54,922 nucleotides of DNA from Terriglobia bacterium (GCA_020072805.1 JAIQGC010000012.1:1-54922), one strand, 5' to 3'. Positions 24,356 through 33,787 are shown, counted from the stretch's first letter. The notes: generated by a model not told the origin, from the sequence alone. Translations and numbers: made by a program.

Positions 24356-24490
24356 TCTTGCTCCCAAACTCTTACCAATTCCCAAATCACCCGCAACATC
24401 GGTTCTTGGATTTTTCCGCAATCGGCCAGGAAACCGCAGCCGCTCCGCCTGCTATCGCGAAGTGAACGCAAAACTTGATCTTCGTGAAAA

Positions 24491-24524
24491 AGGGGAATGC
24501 CCGGCAAACGCCGTGCATTCCCCT
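24491..24524 (-). terminator. Rho-independent terminator of the metzincin gene
   Basis: AGGGGAATGC pairs with GCATTCCCCT around an inner GGC/GCC stem. Read on the minus strand it is followed by a run of T (CCCCTTTTTCACG), as expected for the gene ending at 24569. Confidence 0.75.
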
Positions 24525-24568
24525 CGGATCGCCTTGCCCCTTGCGTTGCGCCCCAGGCGTTTCCCACC

Positions 24569-27500
24569 CTATTGCAATTTCAACGCAGTCCTCTCTACCT
24601 GGCCGCTGTCCAAATCCAACTCCAGGACATAGCAACCCGCGGCGAATGCCGTCGTGTCCCAGTTAAAGATGAACTGGTTGTTCGACGAGGAGATGCGGAA
24701 CGTGCTGTTCCCCTTGGCTCCGCTGCTTGGAGAGTACAGCGTTACAACGGAAGCGGAAGGAGTGTTATAGACCGGCGAGACTTGGTTGGGCCGGCAAGCC
24801 ACACCCGCCGGGACCGGGACCGCGTAAAGCGAATTGGCGTTTAAGTTGCCCACGGAATTCCCGCTGCCATCCTGCAATGTCCATTTTGCGGTAACGGACT
24901 TGCCGATGTTGAACGCGCCGGAGTAGGAGGCGTCTTGCCCGGACGGGTCCGGGGAGGTAGCCGCCGAGAGCGGCGAGTAGAACCCGGTGAAAATGTAAGG
25001 CGATCCGCAGGCCTTTTGGGTGACGGTGTTCGAAGGAGCGCTCTCACGCGTGCCGGAAGCGTCCTGAATGACCGCCGTCACAAAATAGTAGTACAGGGGG
25101 CCGCAGACGACGGCCGTGTCTGTGTAGGAAGTTGCCAGCGGGCTGCCCGAGACAGAATAGGAGGGAGAAGTGCCCGGCGCTGCGTTTACACCCTTATAAA
25201 TACGATACGAAGTGATCTGCCCGAAACTGGGCGCCGTCCAGTTCAGCAATATGGAGCGCGGGAGGGTGGACGTCACTCCGGAAGTCAGCTTACGTGGAGG
25301 ACGGACAGTCGAGTTCGCGGTATCAAAATCGATCTCCCCGGTTCCCCCGCCCGTAAAGGCGATCCCGCCTCCCGTGAAAGCAATCCCGCCTCCAGTGAAG
25401 GCGATCCCCCCGCCCGTGAAAGCGATCCCTCCCCCGGTAAAGGCGATTCCGCCGCCTCCCAGGTAGAAGCCGGCGCCGGCAAAGTCGCTGCCGGTCGCTC
25501 CGATCTGCCGCAAGTCAATATTCGCCCAATCGTTATAGCCTCTCAGAGTCGTCTGGCTGCCGTCGAAATTGATATCCAAGCCATTTGACGACCACGCAAT
25601 GGGTGAAGTTGGACCCTCAATGCGGTACATCCTGGCATTGTCGAGGATTGGCGTGCCGTCGCAATGCCGCGTGGCGGGAGTTCCTACGCCGTTTGGCGCT
25701 GCAAGGTCGTACCATTTCGTGCTTGTAAACGCGATCGCCGAGCCGTCCATCGTTGTTATGGAAGATGGCAGCGAGAATTCGTTCAGCTGACTCAGTTGCT
25801 GACTCGAGTAGTCCAGAACTCCATTGGATCCCAACAAATCCACCTGGAATAGATAATTCATGACGCTCTGATAATTCGGCTTGCAGTTGGGCTCAAGCGC
25901 AAGCGGCACTGCCGACGTCGCCGAGGCCGGATAGGTGCCGCCATGGGTTAGAGCCAGCGAATGTCCGAGTTCGTGCATGAACGTGCCGGAAACCGTTGAT
26001 GTGCTTGTACCATCTGCCCCCCACTGCCCTAGCGTTATGAGGGAATCGGCGCCCCCGATGTCGGAGAAGCCCGACCCGCTACGGAGATTGTCGGACGCAA
26101 CCACTAAATTCGGGTCGGTAACCTTGGTATATGTAACCGTCCCAGTTACCGATGTGGGGAGCGTTATGCTGAACGTAGTTGATCCCACGGCGGGCGCGGG
26201 CGTGGTCAGGAAGATCCCGTTCAGATTGGGATTGGAAAGTGCGCTGCCGATGGTGACGCGGTCGAATGATGCAGCAATCGGCGTCGAAGTGGTGAATGTG
26301 GCCACGTTGCCGGACACGCTAACGCCGGTGAGCGTTCCATTCTGGAAGCTCCAGTCCGGCAGCCCCAGGGCATGGCCGAACAAAGCGTAATGATAGCTGT
26401 CCTTGCGCCCGTACTGGAAATTCCGCTGGCAGACTCCCGTGGTTTGGCACGTCGTATCGGTCGGGTTGAGCGCCGTGTATTTTATGTATTCTAAACCGTA
26501 CTTCCAGCCAACCGTTCCCGCTGTGCCCGGATAGGGGCAGTACTGCGGTGGTGTAGCCGTGAGATTATCGGTGCAAGTTTGCTCTAAGATGGCGTTTTTA
26601 ACTTTGATGTGCACATTGATGTTGTGCGCGCTGAAGGCGCTCTGGAGTGCGCTTTGCGCAGCGGCGGATGGCATGTGCGAATGTCCCGTAGTGCCCGTGT
26701 TACAAGTGCCATCCGCATTCAATGTGCCATTGCACATGTAATCCATCTGGATGAACACATCTTTCTTGTTCGGGTCGGCGCCGCTGAGATCGACCCATGA
26801 ACTGTGCGTGGAATCACAGCTTCCCGATGTATCCATGGCGTCGCAATAACCTTGGTTCTTCTCCCAGATGTCCAGCAGGCCGTCGCTATCGCTGTCCTGA
26901 ACCGTCGTGCTGAGGATGACCGCCCCCCAGGATACGCAGCCGGCATTGCTGCTCGACGGCACCACCGAGATTGTTTCTGAATTGTCCGCGGCGTTCACGG
27001 TTACCGGCCAGGTCGGATTGTCCCAGGAGCCGTTATAGGCGCCGGGGAAGGCTGCTGTATTCGCCGGCGTTAGGGCGGTTCCATTGATAAACACTTGCTC
27101 GTACTTATTGGACTGGCCGTTGCCCACGATTTGGGTGAGCTTCGCCACCGGGGTTCCGGGAAGCTGGGTCGGTTGATAGAACCCTTGCATCGCCAGGCTC
27201 GTTGTTTGTGCCGCGTTGCTGGGTGCATAGGACCCGTCGTAAATGACGATTGCGTTCAGCGGTCTTACAGCCACCGCTGGCAACACCCGGTAGATGATGA
27301 CCAATGTCGCGCCCAGGGTCAGAGGAGCTCCGCCGCCATTGCTCCCGCTATCTGCCAGCCGTACTTGATAGGTAGACGGGATCATCCCCGTGCTTGGATC
27401 GGCTGGCAAATAACCACGCACGTCTGCGCGATACGTCCGGATGGTCTTTGAACCATTCGACGCGCCGGCACAGCCGCCCGAACTCCACGAAACCGGAGCA

Positions 27501-27937
27501 TTGGGATTGCCCAGCGAGAACCCGGTGATGGGGTAGCCTGCCGAAGGAGTCCCGGCAACGAGCGCTCGGAAGTAACCCTGCTGTCCGGCAAAAGAAGTCT
27601 GGGAACTTTCCACAGTCTGCCAGTAGAGGAAGGCCCCCACGATATCGGCCCCCGCGGGCACACCCGTAGAGTTCGAGTAATTCGGGTCAGGAATGGTGAT
27701 GTACCCCATTGCATAGCCGGTCGCATCTCCCGATCCGCGCAGCCCAACACCACCGACGGCGTAGTCGCCGGTAACAAAATAGTTGTTGAATAAAGTCGGA
27801 GGAGTAGCGGAAGTCTGCGCCAGCGCTGTTGGCGCGAATCCCAGTGCCAACAGCAACCCGAATGCATACGCGGCCGTCACAGCCATCCACCGCCGGCCTC
27901 CCATCATTTGATCCAACACCCGAACAGTATTTTTCAC
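24569..27937 (-). CDS. Large secreted metzincin-like metalloprotease with Gly-rich tandem repeats
   Basis: About 1122 residues from a GTG at 27937 with GAGG 6 bases upstream; this gives a clean signal peptide (AAYAFGLLLALGFAPTALAQ). The first third has beta-rich exported sequence. DSDSDGLLDIWEKN near residue 347 resembles a thrombospondin-3/EF-type calcium site. Near residue 655 is HELGHSLALTHGG, the metzincin H-E-x-x-H-x-x-G-x-x-H spacing with Ala at the Gly position, followed by a Met-turn-like SVMNYLF. Residues ~827-862 are five copies of GGGIAFT. An FN3-like domain and a closing beta domain (KSVTAKWTLQDGSG) end it. Predicted to be an exported protease; family rank inside metzincins unknown. 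The longer in-frame extension to 28171 looks non-coding. Confidence 0.78.
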   Translation of the reverse strand: MKNTVRVLDQMMGGRRWMAVTAAYAFGLLLALGFAPTALAQTSATPPTLFNNYFVTGDYAVGGVGLRGSGDATGYAMGYITIPDPNYSNSTGVPAGADIVGAFLYWQTVESSQTSFAGQQGYFRALVAGTPSAGYPITGFSLGNPNAPVSWSSGGCAGASNGSKTIRTYRADVRGYLPADPSTGMIPSTYQVRLADSGSNGGGAPLTLGATLVIIYRVLPAVAVRPLNAIVIYDGSYAPSNAAQTTSLAMQGFYQPTQLPGTPVAKLTQIVGNGQSNKYEQVFINGTALTPANTAAFPGAYNGSWDNPTWPVTVNAADNSETISVVPSSSNAGCVSWGAVILSTTVQDSDSDGLLDIWEKNQGYCDAMDTSGSCDSTHSSWVDLSGADPNKKDVFIQMDYMCNGTLNADGTCNTGTTGHSHMPSAAAQSALQSAFSAHNINVHIKVKNAILEQTCTDNLTATPPQYCPYPGTAGTVGWKYGLEYIKYTALNPTDTTCQTTGVCQRNFQYGRKDSYHYALFGHALGLPDWSFQNGTLTGVSVSGNVATFTTSTPIAASFDRVTIGSALSNPNLNGIFLTTPAPAVGSTTFSITLPTSVTGTVTYTKVTDPNLVVASDNLRSGSGFSDIGGADSLITLGQWGADGTSTSTVSGTFMHELGHSLALTHGGTYPASATSAVPLALEPNCKPNYQSVMNYLFQVDLLGSNGVLDYSSQQLSQLNEFSLPSSITTMDGSAIAFTSTKWYDLAAPNGVGTPATRHCDGTPILDNARMYRIEGPTSPIAWSSNGLDINFDGSQTTLRGYNDWANIDLRQIGATGSDFAGAGFYLGGGGIAFTGGGIAFTGGGIAFTGGGIAFTGGGIAFTGGGTGEIDFDTANSTVRPPRKLTSGVTSTLPRSILLNWTAPSFGQITSYRIYKGVNAAPGTSPSYSVSGSPLATSYTDTAVVCGPLYYYFVTAVIQDASGTRESAPSNTVTQKACGSPYIFTGFYSPLSAATSPDPSGQDASYSGAFNIGKSVTAKWTLQDGSGNSVGNLNANSLYAVPVPAGVACRPNQVSPVYNTPSASVVTLYSPSSGAKGNSTFRISSSNNQFIFNWDTTAFAAGCYVLELDLDSGQVERTALKLQ
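25352..25456. repeat. Five 21-bp tandem repeats encoding GGGIAFT
   Basis: Five consecutive 21-base units such as cgtaaaggcgatcccgcctcc, each a few bases different, all in frame with the metalloprotease. Copy number could change by slippage without breaking the frame. Confidence 0.85.
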
Positions 27938-28348
27938 AATCAGCCTCGCTCTGCGATTCTTACTTGGCCGAGCATCATCGGGGTAGAAACCGCCACCGCC
28001 GCTGCGCGATTTCGCGTTTTCCCGCTCTTGCAGGCCTGGGCGGCGGGGAAGGCCGCGGAAGGGAACCGCACTTGCACCCCAACGTGCGCGGCGAGCATAT
28101 GGCGGGACATCAAAACCGTCAAGACCCAGAACTCCTAATACAGGTAGCAGGCAAAACAAACAATACAACAAGGTCGTCTAGTCTGTTAACGGGTAAAATG
28201 TGCACCATTTTTACCTGCACATATTTCTCTTCTTGGCCCTCCTGCCGGCTTCGCCCGCTGGCAATTTCGCGTGCCCTTCTTGTTCTATTCGTGTGCCATG
28301 CGCTAAAGTGGCCCTTCCGGTTTTTCATTCTCTTTGCTTGGGGTTGCG
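27938..28348. promoter_or_regulatory. Divergent intergenic region with operator-like dyad
   Basis: About 410 bases between the metzincin start and hpt. The most striking feature is ATGTGCA-11 nt-TGCACAT at 28198-28222, nested with GGTAAAATG...CATTTTTACC (28192-28215). Such a dyad could bind a dimeric repressor controlling one or both genes. No gene is supported here. Confidence 0.45.
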
Positions 28349-28915
28349 ATGGCGATCAGAAAGAAAACAGCGGCCGTTCCCGGTGAAAGCGTGCGCGTCC
28401 TGCTTTCCCGCTCCAGAATCCAAAAACGCATTGCCGCTCTGGCCCGCGAGATCCGCGCCGATTTCCAGGACGAACCCCTGCACCTGGTGGGCGTGCTCAA
28501 GGGCGCCGTATTTTTCCTCGCCGATCTCGCCCGCTATCTTCCCGGCAAGGTTTCCATGGATTTCATCGCCGTCTCCAGCTACGCCAACGGCACCAAAACC
28601 TCCGGCCAGGTCCGCTTGACCAAGGATCTCGACACCAGCATCGAAGGCCGCAACGTCCTGCTCGTCGAGGATATTCTCGATACCGGTCTCACTCTCCAGT
28701 ATCTGGTCCGCGTTCTCGACCAGCGTCGCCCCAAACGCCTGCGCGTCGCCGTGCTCCTGGACAAACCCGAGCGCCGCGAAGTTCCCGTCAGCGCCGATTA
28801 CACCGGCTTCAAGATTCCCAACGAGTTCGTCGTCGGCTACGGCCTCGATTACGCCGAACGTTACCGCAATCTTCCCGACGTCAGCGTCCTCACCCTGCAC
28901 GGGAAAGGGAAGTAA
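28349..28915 (+). CDS. hpt: Hypoxanthine phosphoribosyltransferase
   Basis: 188 residues from ATG 28349. Salvages hypoxanthine/guanine to IMP/GMP with PRPP in the cytoplasm. The key PRPP loop is VLLVEDILDTGLTLQYL; also seen are LVGVLKGAVFFLADLAR, MDFIAVSSYANGTKTSGQVRLTKDLD and the closing FKIPNEFVVGYGLDYAERYRNLPDV. Length is usual for the family. Stands 69 bases before the GAF-phosphatase gene on the same strand. Confidence 0.93.
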   Translation: MAIRKKTAAVPGESVRVLLSRSRIQKRIAALAREIRADFQDEPLHLVGVLKGAVFFLADLARYLPGKVSMDFIAVSSYANGTKTSGQVRLTKDLDTSIEGRNVLLVEDILDTGLTLQYLVRVLDQRRPKRLRVAVLLDKPERREVPVSADYTGFKIPNEFVVGYGLDYAERYRNLPDVSVLTLHGKGK

Positions 28916-28984
28916 CAGGCCGCAACGGCACCTGCTCCTTGCTGGAAGGACTCGCTTGCTGTCCTGCTATAATGGTCTGGTCCC

Positions 28985-30757
28985 ATGAATCTTCCGGAGA
29001 CACAGTCGAATCCCGCGCAGGCCGCCCCGGAGACCCCTATCTCCGCCGAAGTCCTGCAAACCCTGCTGGAAATCGGGGAAGAGGTCAACGCCTCTCTCGA
29101 CCTCGACGTCGTCCTCGCGCGCACCGCCGCGCTCATCAAGCGCCTCATCGACTACGAAATCTTCGGCGTTCTCCTGGTGGATGAATCCGGCAAAAGCCTC
29201 CGCCACCGCTTTTCCATTGGCTTCCCCGGCGAAATCATCGAGCAGCTCTATATCCCGCTGGGCCAGGGCATCACCGGAACCGCCGCTGCCACCGGCCATC
29301 CCGTGCGCGTTTCGGACACCTCCAAGGACCCCCGCTATATCGGCGCCATCGAGAACGTCCACTCCGAACTCGCCGTGCCCCTGCTCATCAGCGGTAAATG
29401 CATCGGCGTCCTGGACATCCAAAGCCGCCACGTGGATTATTTCAGCCGCGACCAGCAGATCATTCTAACCCTGCTGGCCAATCGCCTTGCCGTGGCCATC
29501 GAAAACGCCCGCCTTTTCGAGCGCGTTCGCGCCCAGGCCGATACCCTCCTCGTCCTCAACGAAATGAGCCGCGAAACCAGCTCCGTCCTCGACGTCGAGG
29601 AAATGCTGCGCCGCGCTGCCGAGCAGCTCAAGCGCGTCATTGATTACCAAATTCTCTGCATCATGCTTTACGACGAGGAAAAGAAAGTTTTCCGCCACCG
29701 CCTCGACGTCAAATACGGCCAGCGCGTCCAGGGCCGCCTCTCCTGCGGTCCCACCGAAGGCATCATCGGCGCCGCCGCCACGCTGCGCGAACCCGTTTGC
29801 GTTCCCGATGTCACCGCCGATCCGCGCTACATCATGCTCAATCCGGAAACCCGCTCCGAACTGGCCATCCCCATGCTCTACAAGGACCGCCTCATCGGTG
29901 TCCTCGACCTCGAAAGCCCCCAGCTCAATTACTTCACCAAGGACCACGCGCAGACGCTTTCCATCCTTGCCGCCAATCTCGCCGTCTCCCTCGAAAACGC
30001 CCGCCTCTACGAGCAGGTGGCCCGCGACGAAGCCCGTTTCGAACGCGAACTGCAAGCCGCCAAGCGCATTCAGGGCGCCCTCCTCCGCCCCGTTCCCGAT
30101 GAGGACTACGGCCTGGACATTGCCGTGCGCTACATCTCCGCGCGGGAAGTGGGCGGCGACCTCTACGAATTCCTGCGCTACGGCCCGCAGCAACTGGGCA
30201 TCGCCCTCGGCGACGTCAGCGGCAAAGGCACCGCGGCGGCACTCTACGGCGCGGTGGCCATCGGCATCCTGCGCAGCCTAGCTCCGCAAAAATTGCAGCC
30301 CGCCGAGCTGCTTCGCCAGCTCAATCATCTCGTCGGCGAGCGGCGCATCGAAGGCCGCTTTATGACCATGTGCTTCGCCACCTGGCAAAAGGGCCGCCAG
30401 AAACTGCGCATCGCCAACGCCGGCCAGTCCCAGCCCATCCTTTATAAGGACAAGCATTGCGAGAAAGTGGCCCTCAGCGGATTCCCGCTGGGGATTTTCG
30501 AAGAGGCCTCCTACGACGAATGGGGCGTCACGCTCGATCCCGGTGACATCCTGGTTTTCCATTCCGACGGCATCGCGGAAACAACCAATTCCGACGGGCA
30601 CTTTTTCGGCAGCGAGCGGCTGCACATGATCATCGAAAAGAACGCCAAGCTTTCCGCCGCGGAAATCGCCGACCAGATTCTCCACGTCGTCGAATGGTTC
30701 GGCCGCGGATTGCCCGTCGCCGACGACCGCGCGCTGGTCATCCTCAAGGTGCGCTGA
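28985..30757 (+). CDS. GAF-GAF-PP2C (SpoIIE-type) protein phosphatase
   Basis: 590 residues. Two GAF domains come first (about 25-185: ...GEEVNASLDLDVVLARTAALIKRLIDYEIFGVLLVDES, and about 205-360: ...LKRVIDYQILCIMLYDEE). The C-terminal PP2C/SpoIIE phosphatase starts near ELQAAKRIQGALLRPV and has the metal-site motifs REVGGDLYEF, GIALGDVSGKGTAAALYGA and LVFHSDGIAET. Such proteins (RsbU-like) dephosphorylate anti-anti-sigma partners in response to a GAF ligand. The partner is not visible nearby. No membrane segment. Confidence 0.88.
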   Translation: MNLPETQSNPAQAAPETPISAEVLQTLLEIGEEVNASLDLDVVLARTAALIKRLIDYEIFGVLLVDESGKSLRHRFSIGFPGEIIEQLYIPLGQGITGTAAATGHPVRVSDTSKDPRYIGAIENVHSELAVPLLISGKCIGVLDIQSRHVDYFSRDQQIILTLLANRLAVAIENARLFERVRAQADTLLVLNEMSRETSSVLDVEEMLRRAAEQLKRVIDYQILCIMLYDEEKKVFRHRLDVKYGQRVQGRLSCGPTEGIIGAAATLREPVCVPDVTADPRYIMLNPETRSELAIPMLYKDRLIGVLDLESPQLNYFTKDHAQTLSILAANLAVSLENARLYEQVARDEARFERELQAAKRIQGALLRPVPDEDYGLDIAVRYISAREVGGDLYEFLRYGPQQLGIALGDVSGKGTAAALYGAVAIGILRSLAPQKLQPAELLRQLNHLVGERRIEGRFMTMCFATWQKGRQKLRIANAGQSQPILYKDKHCEKVALSGFPLGIFEEASYDEWGVTLDPGDILVFHSDGIAETTNSDGHFFGSERLHMIIEKNAKLSAAEIADQILHVVEWFGRGLPVADDRALVILKVR

Positions 30758-30765
30758 CGAATCCC

Positions 30766-32139
30766 ATGGGCGCACCTACCGCGAACAACAAAAAGAAAAA
30801 ACTGCGTTACGCCGACCCGGCGACGTTTCTTCCTCATTTCGCGTGGAAAAAATCGCCACGCGGAAAAGCCGTCTTTGCCGAAGGCGTGACCTTGGACGAA
30901 GCCGCCAAAAAGACCGGCACTCCCGTTTATCTCTACAGCCAGGCGGCCATTCACGACGCCTTCAGAGAACTCGACCACGGCCTCGCCGGAATTCCGCATA
31001 CGCTGTGCTTCGCCATCAAGTCCAACGGCAACCGGGCCCTGCTGCAAATGCTGGCGGCCATGGGCGGCGGATTCGACGCCGTTTCCGGCGGGGAAATCGA
31101 ACTGCTGCGCCGCGCGGGAGTGCCCGGCCAGCGCATCGTGTTTTCCGGGGTAGGGAAGTCGCGCGAGGAAATTCGCGAAGCCCTGCGCTATCCCGCTTCC
31201 GGAAAAAATGGCCGCCCCGGTATTCTCCTCTTCAACGTCGAATCGGAAGCGGAAATGGACGTGCTTCTCGCAGAAGCCGCGTGCGTCGTCCGCCATCCTT
31301 CCGACGCACCCGCCGTCTCCATTCGCGTCAATCCCGACGTGCAGGCCGGCGGGCATCCGCATATTTCCACCGGGCATCACCAGCACAAGTTCGGCATGGA
31401 CCTGGCCGCGGCGCGGCGGCTGTATCTGGCGCATCGCGATTCGCGCCACATCCGCTGGGAGGGAATCAGCGCGCATATCGGCTCGCAAGTGCTTTCGCTC
31501 GCGCCGTTCCGCAAGGCGCTGCAACGCATGGCCGCATTTGTCCGCGACTTGCGCGGCGAAGGAATTTTCCTGCGCTATCTGGATTTCGGCGGCGGGCTGG
31601 GGGTGCGTTACACCGATCAGAAGCCGCCTTCGCGTGCGGACTACGCGCACATGGTGCGGGAGATTGTTCGGCCACTCGGCGTTCATCTTCTGCTCGAGCC
31701 CGGCCGCTCGATCGTGGCCCAGGCCGGCGTGCTGCTGACCCGCGTCCTTTATGTCAAAGAAAACCGCGGAAAGACATTCGTCATTGTGTACGCGGCCATG
31801 AACGATTTGATGCGCCCCGCCCTCTACGGCGCGGTCCACGCCATCACTCCGGTGACGCGCGCGAAGGGCGCCGCTTCCGCCACGCTGCGCCGCGTAGACA
31901 TCGTCGGCCCAGTCTGCGAAACCGGCGACTGCTTCCTCCACGACTGGCCCCTGCCCCCGGTTCAGTCCGGCGACGTCCTGGCCATCTGGTGCGCCGGTGC
32001 TTACGGCATGTCCCTTGCCTCCAACTACAACATGCGCCTCCGCGCACCGGAACTTCTCGTCTCCGGCAAACGCGCCAAACTCATCCGCCGCCGCGAAACC
32101 TACAACGACCTCTTCCGCGCCGATTGCAACCTGGGCTAA
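30766..32139 (+). CDS. lysA: Diaminopimelate decarboxylase
   Basis: 457 residues from ATG 30766. Decarboxylates meso-DAP to lysine with PLP. Visible: FAIKSNGNRALLQMLAAMGGGFDAVSGGE (PLP Lys in AIKSN), HHQHKFGMD, GISAHIGSQV, FGGGLGVRY, LLEPGRSIVAQAGVL, GPVCETGDCF (Cys in CETGD) and YGMSLASNYNMRLRAPE. The N-terminal ~30 residues are basic and variable. Eight bases after the phosphatase gene. Confidence 0.93.
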   Translation: MGAPTANNKKKKLRYADPATFLPHFAWKKSPRGKAVFAEGVTLDEAAKKTGTPVYLYSQAAIHDAFRELDHGLAGIPHTLCFAIKSNGNRALLQMLAAMGGGFDAVSGGEIELLRRAGVPGQRIVFSGVGKSREEIREALRYPASGKNGRPGILLFNVESEAEMDVLLAEAACVVRHPSDAPAVSIRVNPDVQAGGHPHISTGHHQHKFGMDLAAARRLYLAHRDSRHIRWEGISAHIGSQVLSLAPFRKALQRMAAFVRDLRGEGIFLRYLDFGGGLGVRYTDQKPPSRADYAHMVREIVRPLGVHLLLEPGRSIVAQAGVLLTRVLYVKENRGKTFVIVYAAMNDLMRPALYGAVHAITPVTRAKGAASATLRRVDIVGPVCETGDCFLHDWPLPPVQSGDVLAIWCAGAYGMSLASNYNMRLRAPELLVSGKRAKLIRRRETYNDLFRADCNLG

Positions 32140-32375
32140 AACCAAAGTAAGCGTGTCATCCTGAGCGAAGCGAAGGATCTCAACCACCAGTGCCTGCAAC
32201 CCGACGAATGGAGATTCTTCTCCCACCGTTGTCGGAGGGCCTCAGCGATTCTGGCACGTTTTTTCTTCCCTGCTTTTGTAGCGCTATGCGGAATTTATCC
32301 CGAACCTGTCGGGAGCCTGGCAGGTTTAGATTGCAAATAGGCGAGCATCCAAGATGCCACCCTAAAGGCTGGCGC
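32140..32375. other. Intergenic region with a bystander dispersed sequence
   Basis: No gene. It begins with the phrase tcatcctgagcgaagcgaag (32157-32176), a string of the sort found as a dispersed intergenic repeat in many bacterial genomes, here as a single copy. The remainder has no supported feature. Confidence 0.3.
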
Positions 32376-32678
32376 TCATGCGTGGACGGGGTCGGGGCGC
32401 TTGAGGGTGGGGAGGGTCTTGATGGATTTTCCGGTTTTTTCCTGGGCGCGGCGCAGGTCGTAGAGGGTCTGGAGATTGAGCCAGAACTGGGCGCTGGTTC
32501 CGAAGAAATGAGCGAGGCGCAGGGCAGTATCCCCCGAGATGCCGCGCGTGCCGTTGAGGATTTGGGTGACGCGATTGGTGGGCACATCGAGCTTGCGGGC
32601 GAGTTCGGATGCGCTCATATCCAGTGCTTCCAGTTCTTCGGCCAGGTGTTCGCCTGGATGGATTGCGGTAAGTGCCAT
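32376..32678 (-). CDS. higA: HigA-type antitoxin, XRE family
   Basis: 100 residues from ATG 32678. The HigA/VapI layout is clear: AIHPGEHLAEELEALDMSASELARKLDVPTNRVTQILNGTRGISGDTALRLAHFFGTSAQFWLNLQTLYDLR. The helix-turn-helix binds its own promoter and the protein masks HigB. It follows the toxin gene by 10 bases, the usual toxin-first order of higBA. Confidence 0.9.
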   Translation of the reverse strand: MALTAIHPGEHLAEELEALDMSASELARKLDVPTNRVTQILNGTRGISGDTALRLAHFFGTSAQFWLNLQTLYDLRRAQEKTGKSIKTLPTLKRPDPVHA

Positions 32679-32688
32679 AGCGATTCTC

Positions 32689-32973
32689 CTAATGATAGTC
32701 AACAATCTCCACGTTAGATGGCCCCGGCGCCCGGTCGGGCCACTCGAAGCAAATCCGCCATTGATCATTGACGCGGATGCTGTACTGGCCCTTGCGGTCC
32801 CCTCGCAGGGCTTCAAAACGATTGCCAGGCAGAGCCGCGAGGTCTTTCAGCGACGTTGCCGATTCGAGACGGTCGAGTTTCAGGCGGGCGGAGCGTTCAA
32901 AACCGGAGAAGGCCTTGACGCGATCCCCGGCGGCGAAGTCGCTGGTGCGCTTGTCCCGATAACTGACAATCAT
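32689..32973 (-). CDS. higB: HigB-type RelE/ParE-superfamily toxin
   Basis: 94 residues. FAAGDRVKAFSGFERSARLKLDRLESATSLKDLAALPGNRFEALRGDRKGQYSIRVNDQWRICFEW is the HigB pattern (ribosome-dependent mRNA cleavage in family members). Key basic residues Arg in GDRKGQYSIRVN and the W-R-I-C-F ending are kept, so the toxin looks active. Its start lies directly at the predicted transcription start, suggesting leaderless translation. Confidence 0.88.
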   Translation of the reverse strand: MIVSYRDKRTSDFAAGDRVKAFSGFERSARLKLDRLESATSLKDLAALPGNRFEALRGDRKGQYSIRVNDQWRICFEWPDRAPGPSNVEIVDYH

Positions 32974-32979
32974 TCATTG

Positions 32980-33008
32980 AAAATAGCTCTTATTACGAGT
33001 TACGTCAA
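32980..33008 (-). promoter_or_regulatory. Sigma-70 promoter of higBA, leaderless
   Basis: On the minus strand TTGACG (33008-33003), 17-base spacer, TATTTT (32985-32980). The expected start point is about 7 bases further, which is the A of the higB ATG at 32973. No ribosome binding site is visible. The spacer contains ctcgtaataagag, a short dyad that could be a HigA operator. Confidence 0.65.
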
Positions 33009-33119
33009 GCATAACAAATGGGCCCCGACGTTGCCGAGACAGGCAGTCTGTGCCGCCCTGTTGCGTGTAAGCTGACAGAACAGTTGGGAGTAAGATGCGA
33101 TAGGTGGGGAGGTTTTTTT

Positions 33120-33614
33120 ATGGCTCAGGGAGGAATTGCGCGGTGGCTGTACCGGGGGAAGAGGCCGAACTGGATCGCCCGCATTGCCAACCGCGCAATG
33201 GCCGCCGCGGGCTTGCTGGGCGCGGCACCGGGATACCTGGCGGCATTGGAAGTGACAGGAAGAACGTCGGGGCGAACGTTTTCGCTGCCGGTGGTCATCG
33301 CCATCGTGGAGGGGGAGAGATATCTGGTGTCCATGCTGGGAGAGAACGTGAGTTGGGTGCAAAACGTGCGCGCTGCGGGCGGGAAAGCGGTTCTGCGGAG
33401 CGGCGGGCGCGAGGAGGTGCAACTGGAAGAGGTTTCCATTGAGCGCCGCGCGCCGATTTTGCGGGCCTATTTGCAACGGGCGCCAGGGGCGCGACCGCAT
33501 GTGCCGGTGAATAAGGATGCCACGATGGAGGAGTTCCAAAGGGTGGCCGCGGGGTTTCCGGTCTTTCGTGTTGCTTCCAGCAAGGCGGCGCGGTCCGGCG
33601 TCTTGCGAGGGTAA
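33120..33614 (+). CDS. Deazaflavin/FMN split-barrel nitroreductase-like protein (DUF385 group)
   Basis: 164 residues from ATG 33120, with GGGGAGG 8 bases before. LEVTGRTSGRTFSLPVVIAIVEGERYLVSMLGENVSWVQNVRAAGGKAVLRSGGREEVQLEEV matches the small F420/FMN-binding split-barrel proteins of the deazaflavin-dependent nitroreductase family. Likely a cytoplasmic flavin- or F420-dependent reductase; which cofactor is used cannot be told. Alone between higBA and an outer-membrane protein gene. Confidence 0.78.
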   Translation: MAQGGIARWLYRGKRPNWIARIANRAMAAAGLLGAAPGYLAALEVTGRTSGRTFSLPVVIAIVEGERYLVSMLGENVSWVQNVRAAGGKAVLRSGGREEVQLEEVSIERRAPILRAYLQRAPGARPHVPVNKDATMEEFQRVAAGFPVFRVASSKAARSGVLRG

Positions 33615-33787
33615 CACGGAGCATTCACCGGGAGTTCGCCAACTGCCCGGATCATAAGGGTGACCTGCATCACTTCTTGATGTATCCGAAATCACTGCTC
33701 TTCCTGTCTTATTTACTACACTGTATAATTGCTACAGAGCCTAGCGGAATGCTCAAGAGTGGAAGGACAAAGGCGCGCTAGAAAATC

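Noticed and set aside
25352-25456. Short regularly repeated units suggesting CRISPR
   Set aside because: Units are contiguous with no spacers and encode an in-frame peptide repeat.
30511-32226. A 571-codon minus-strand frame over lysA
   Set aside because: No domain; the plus strand encodes a complete DAP decarboxylase.
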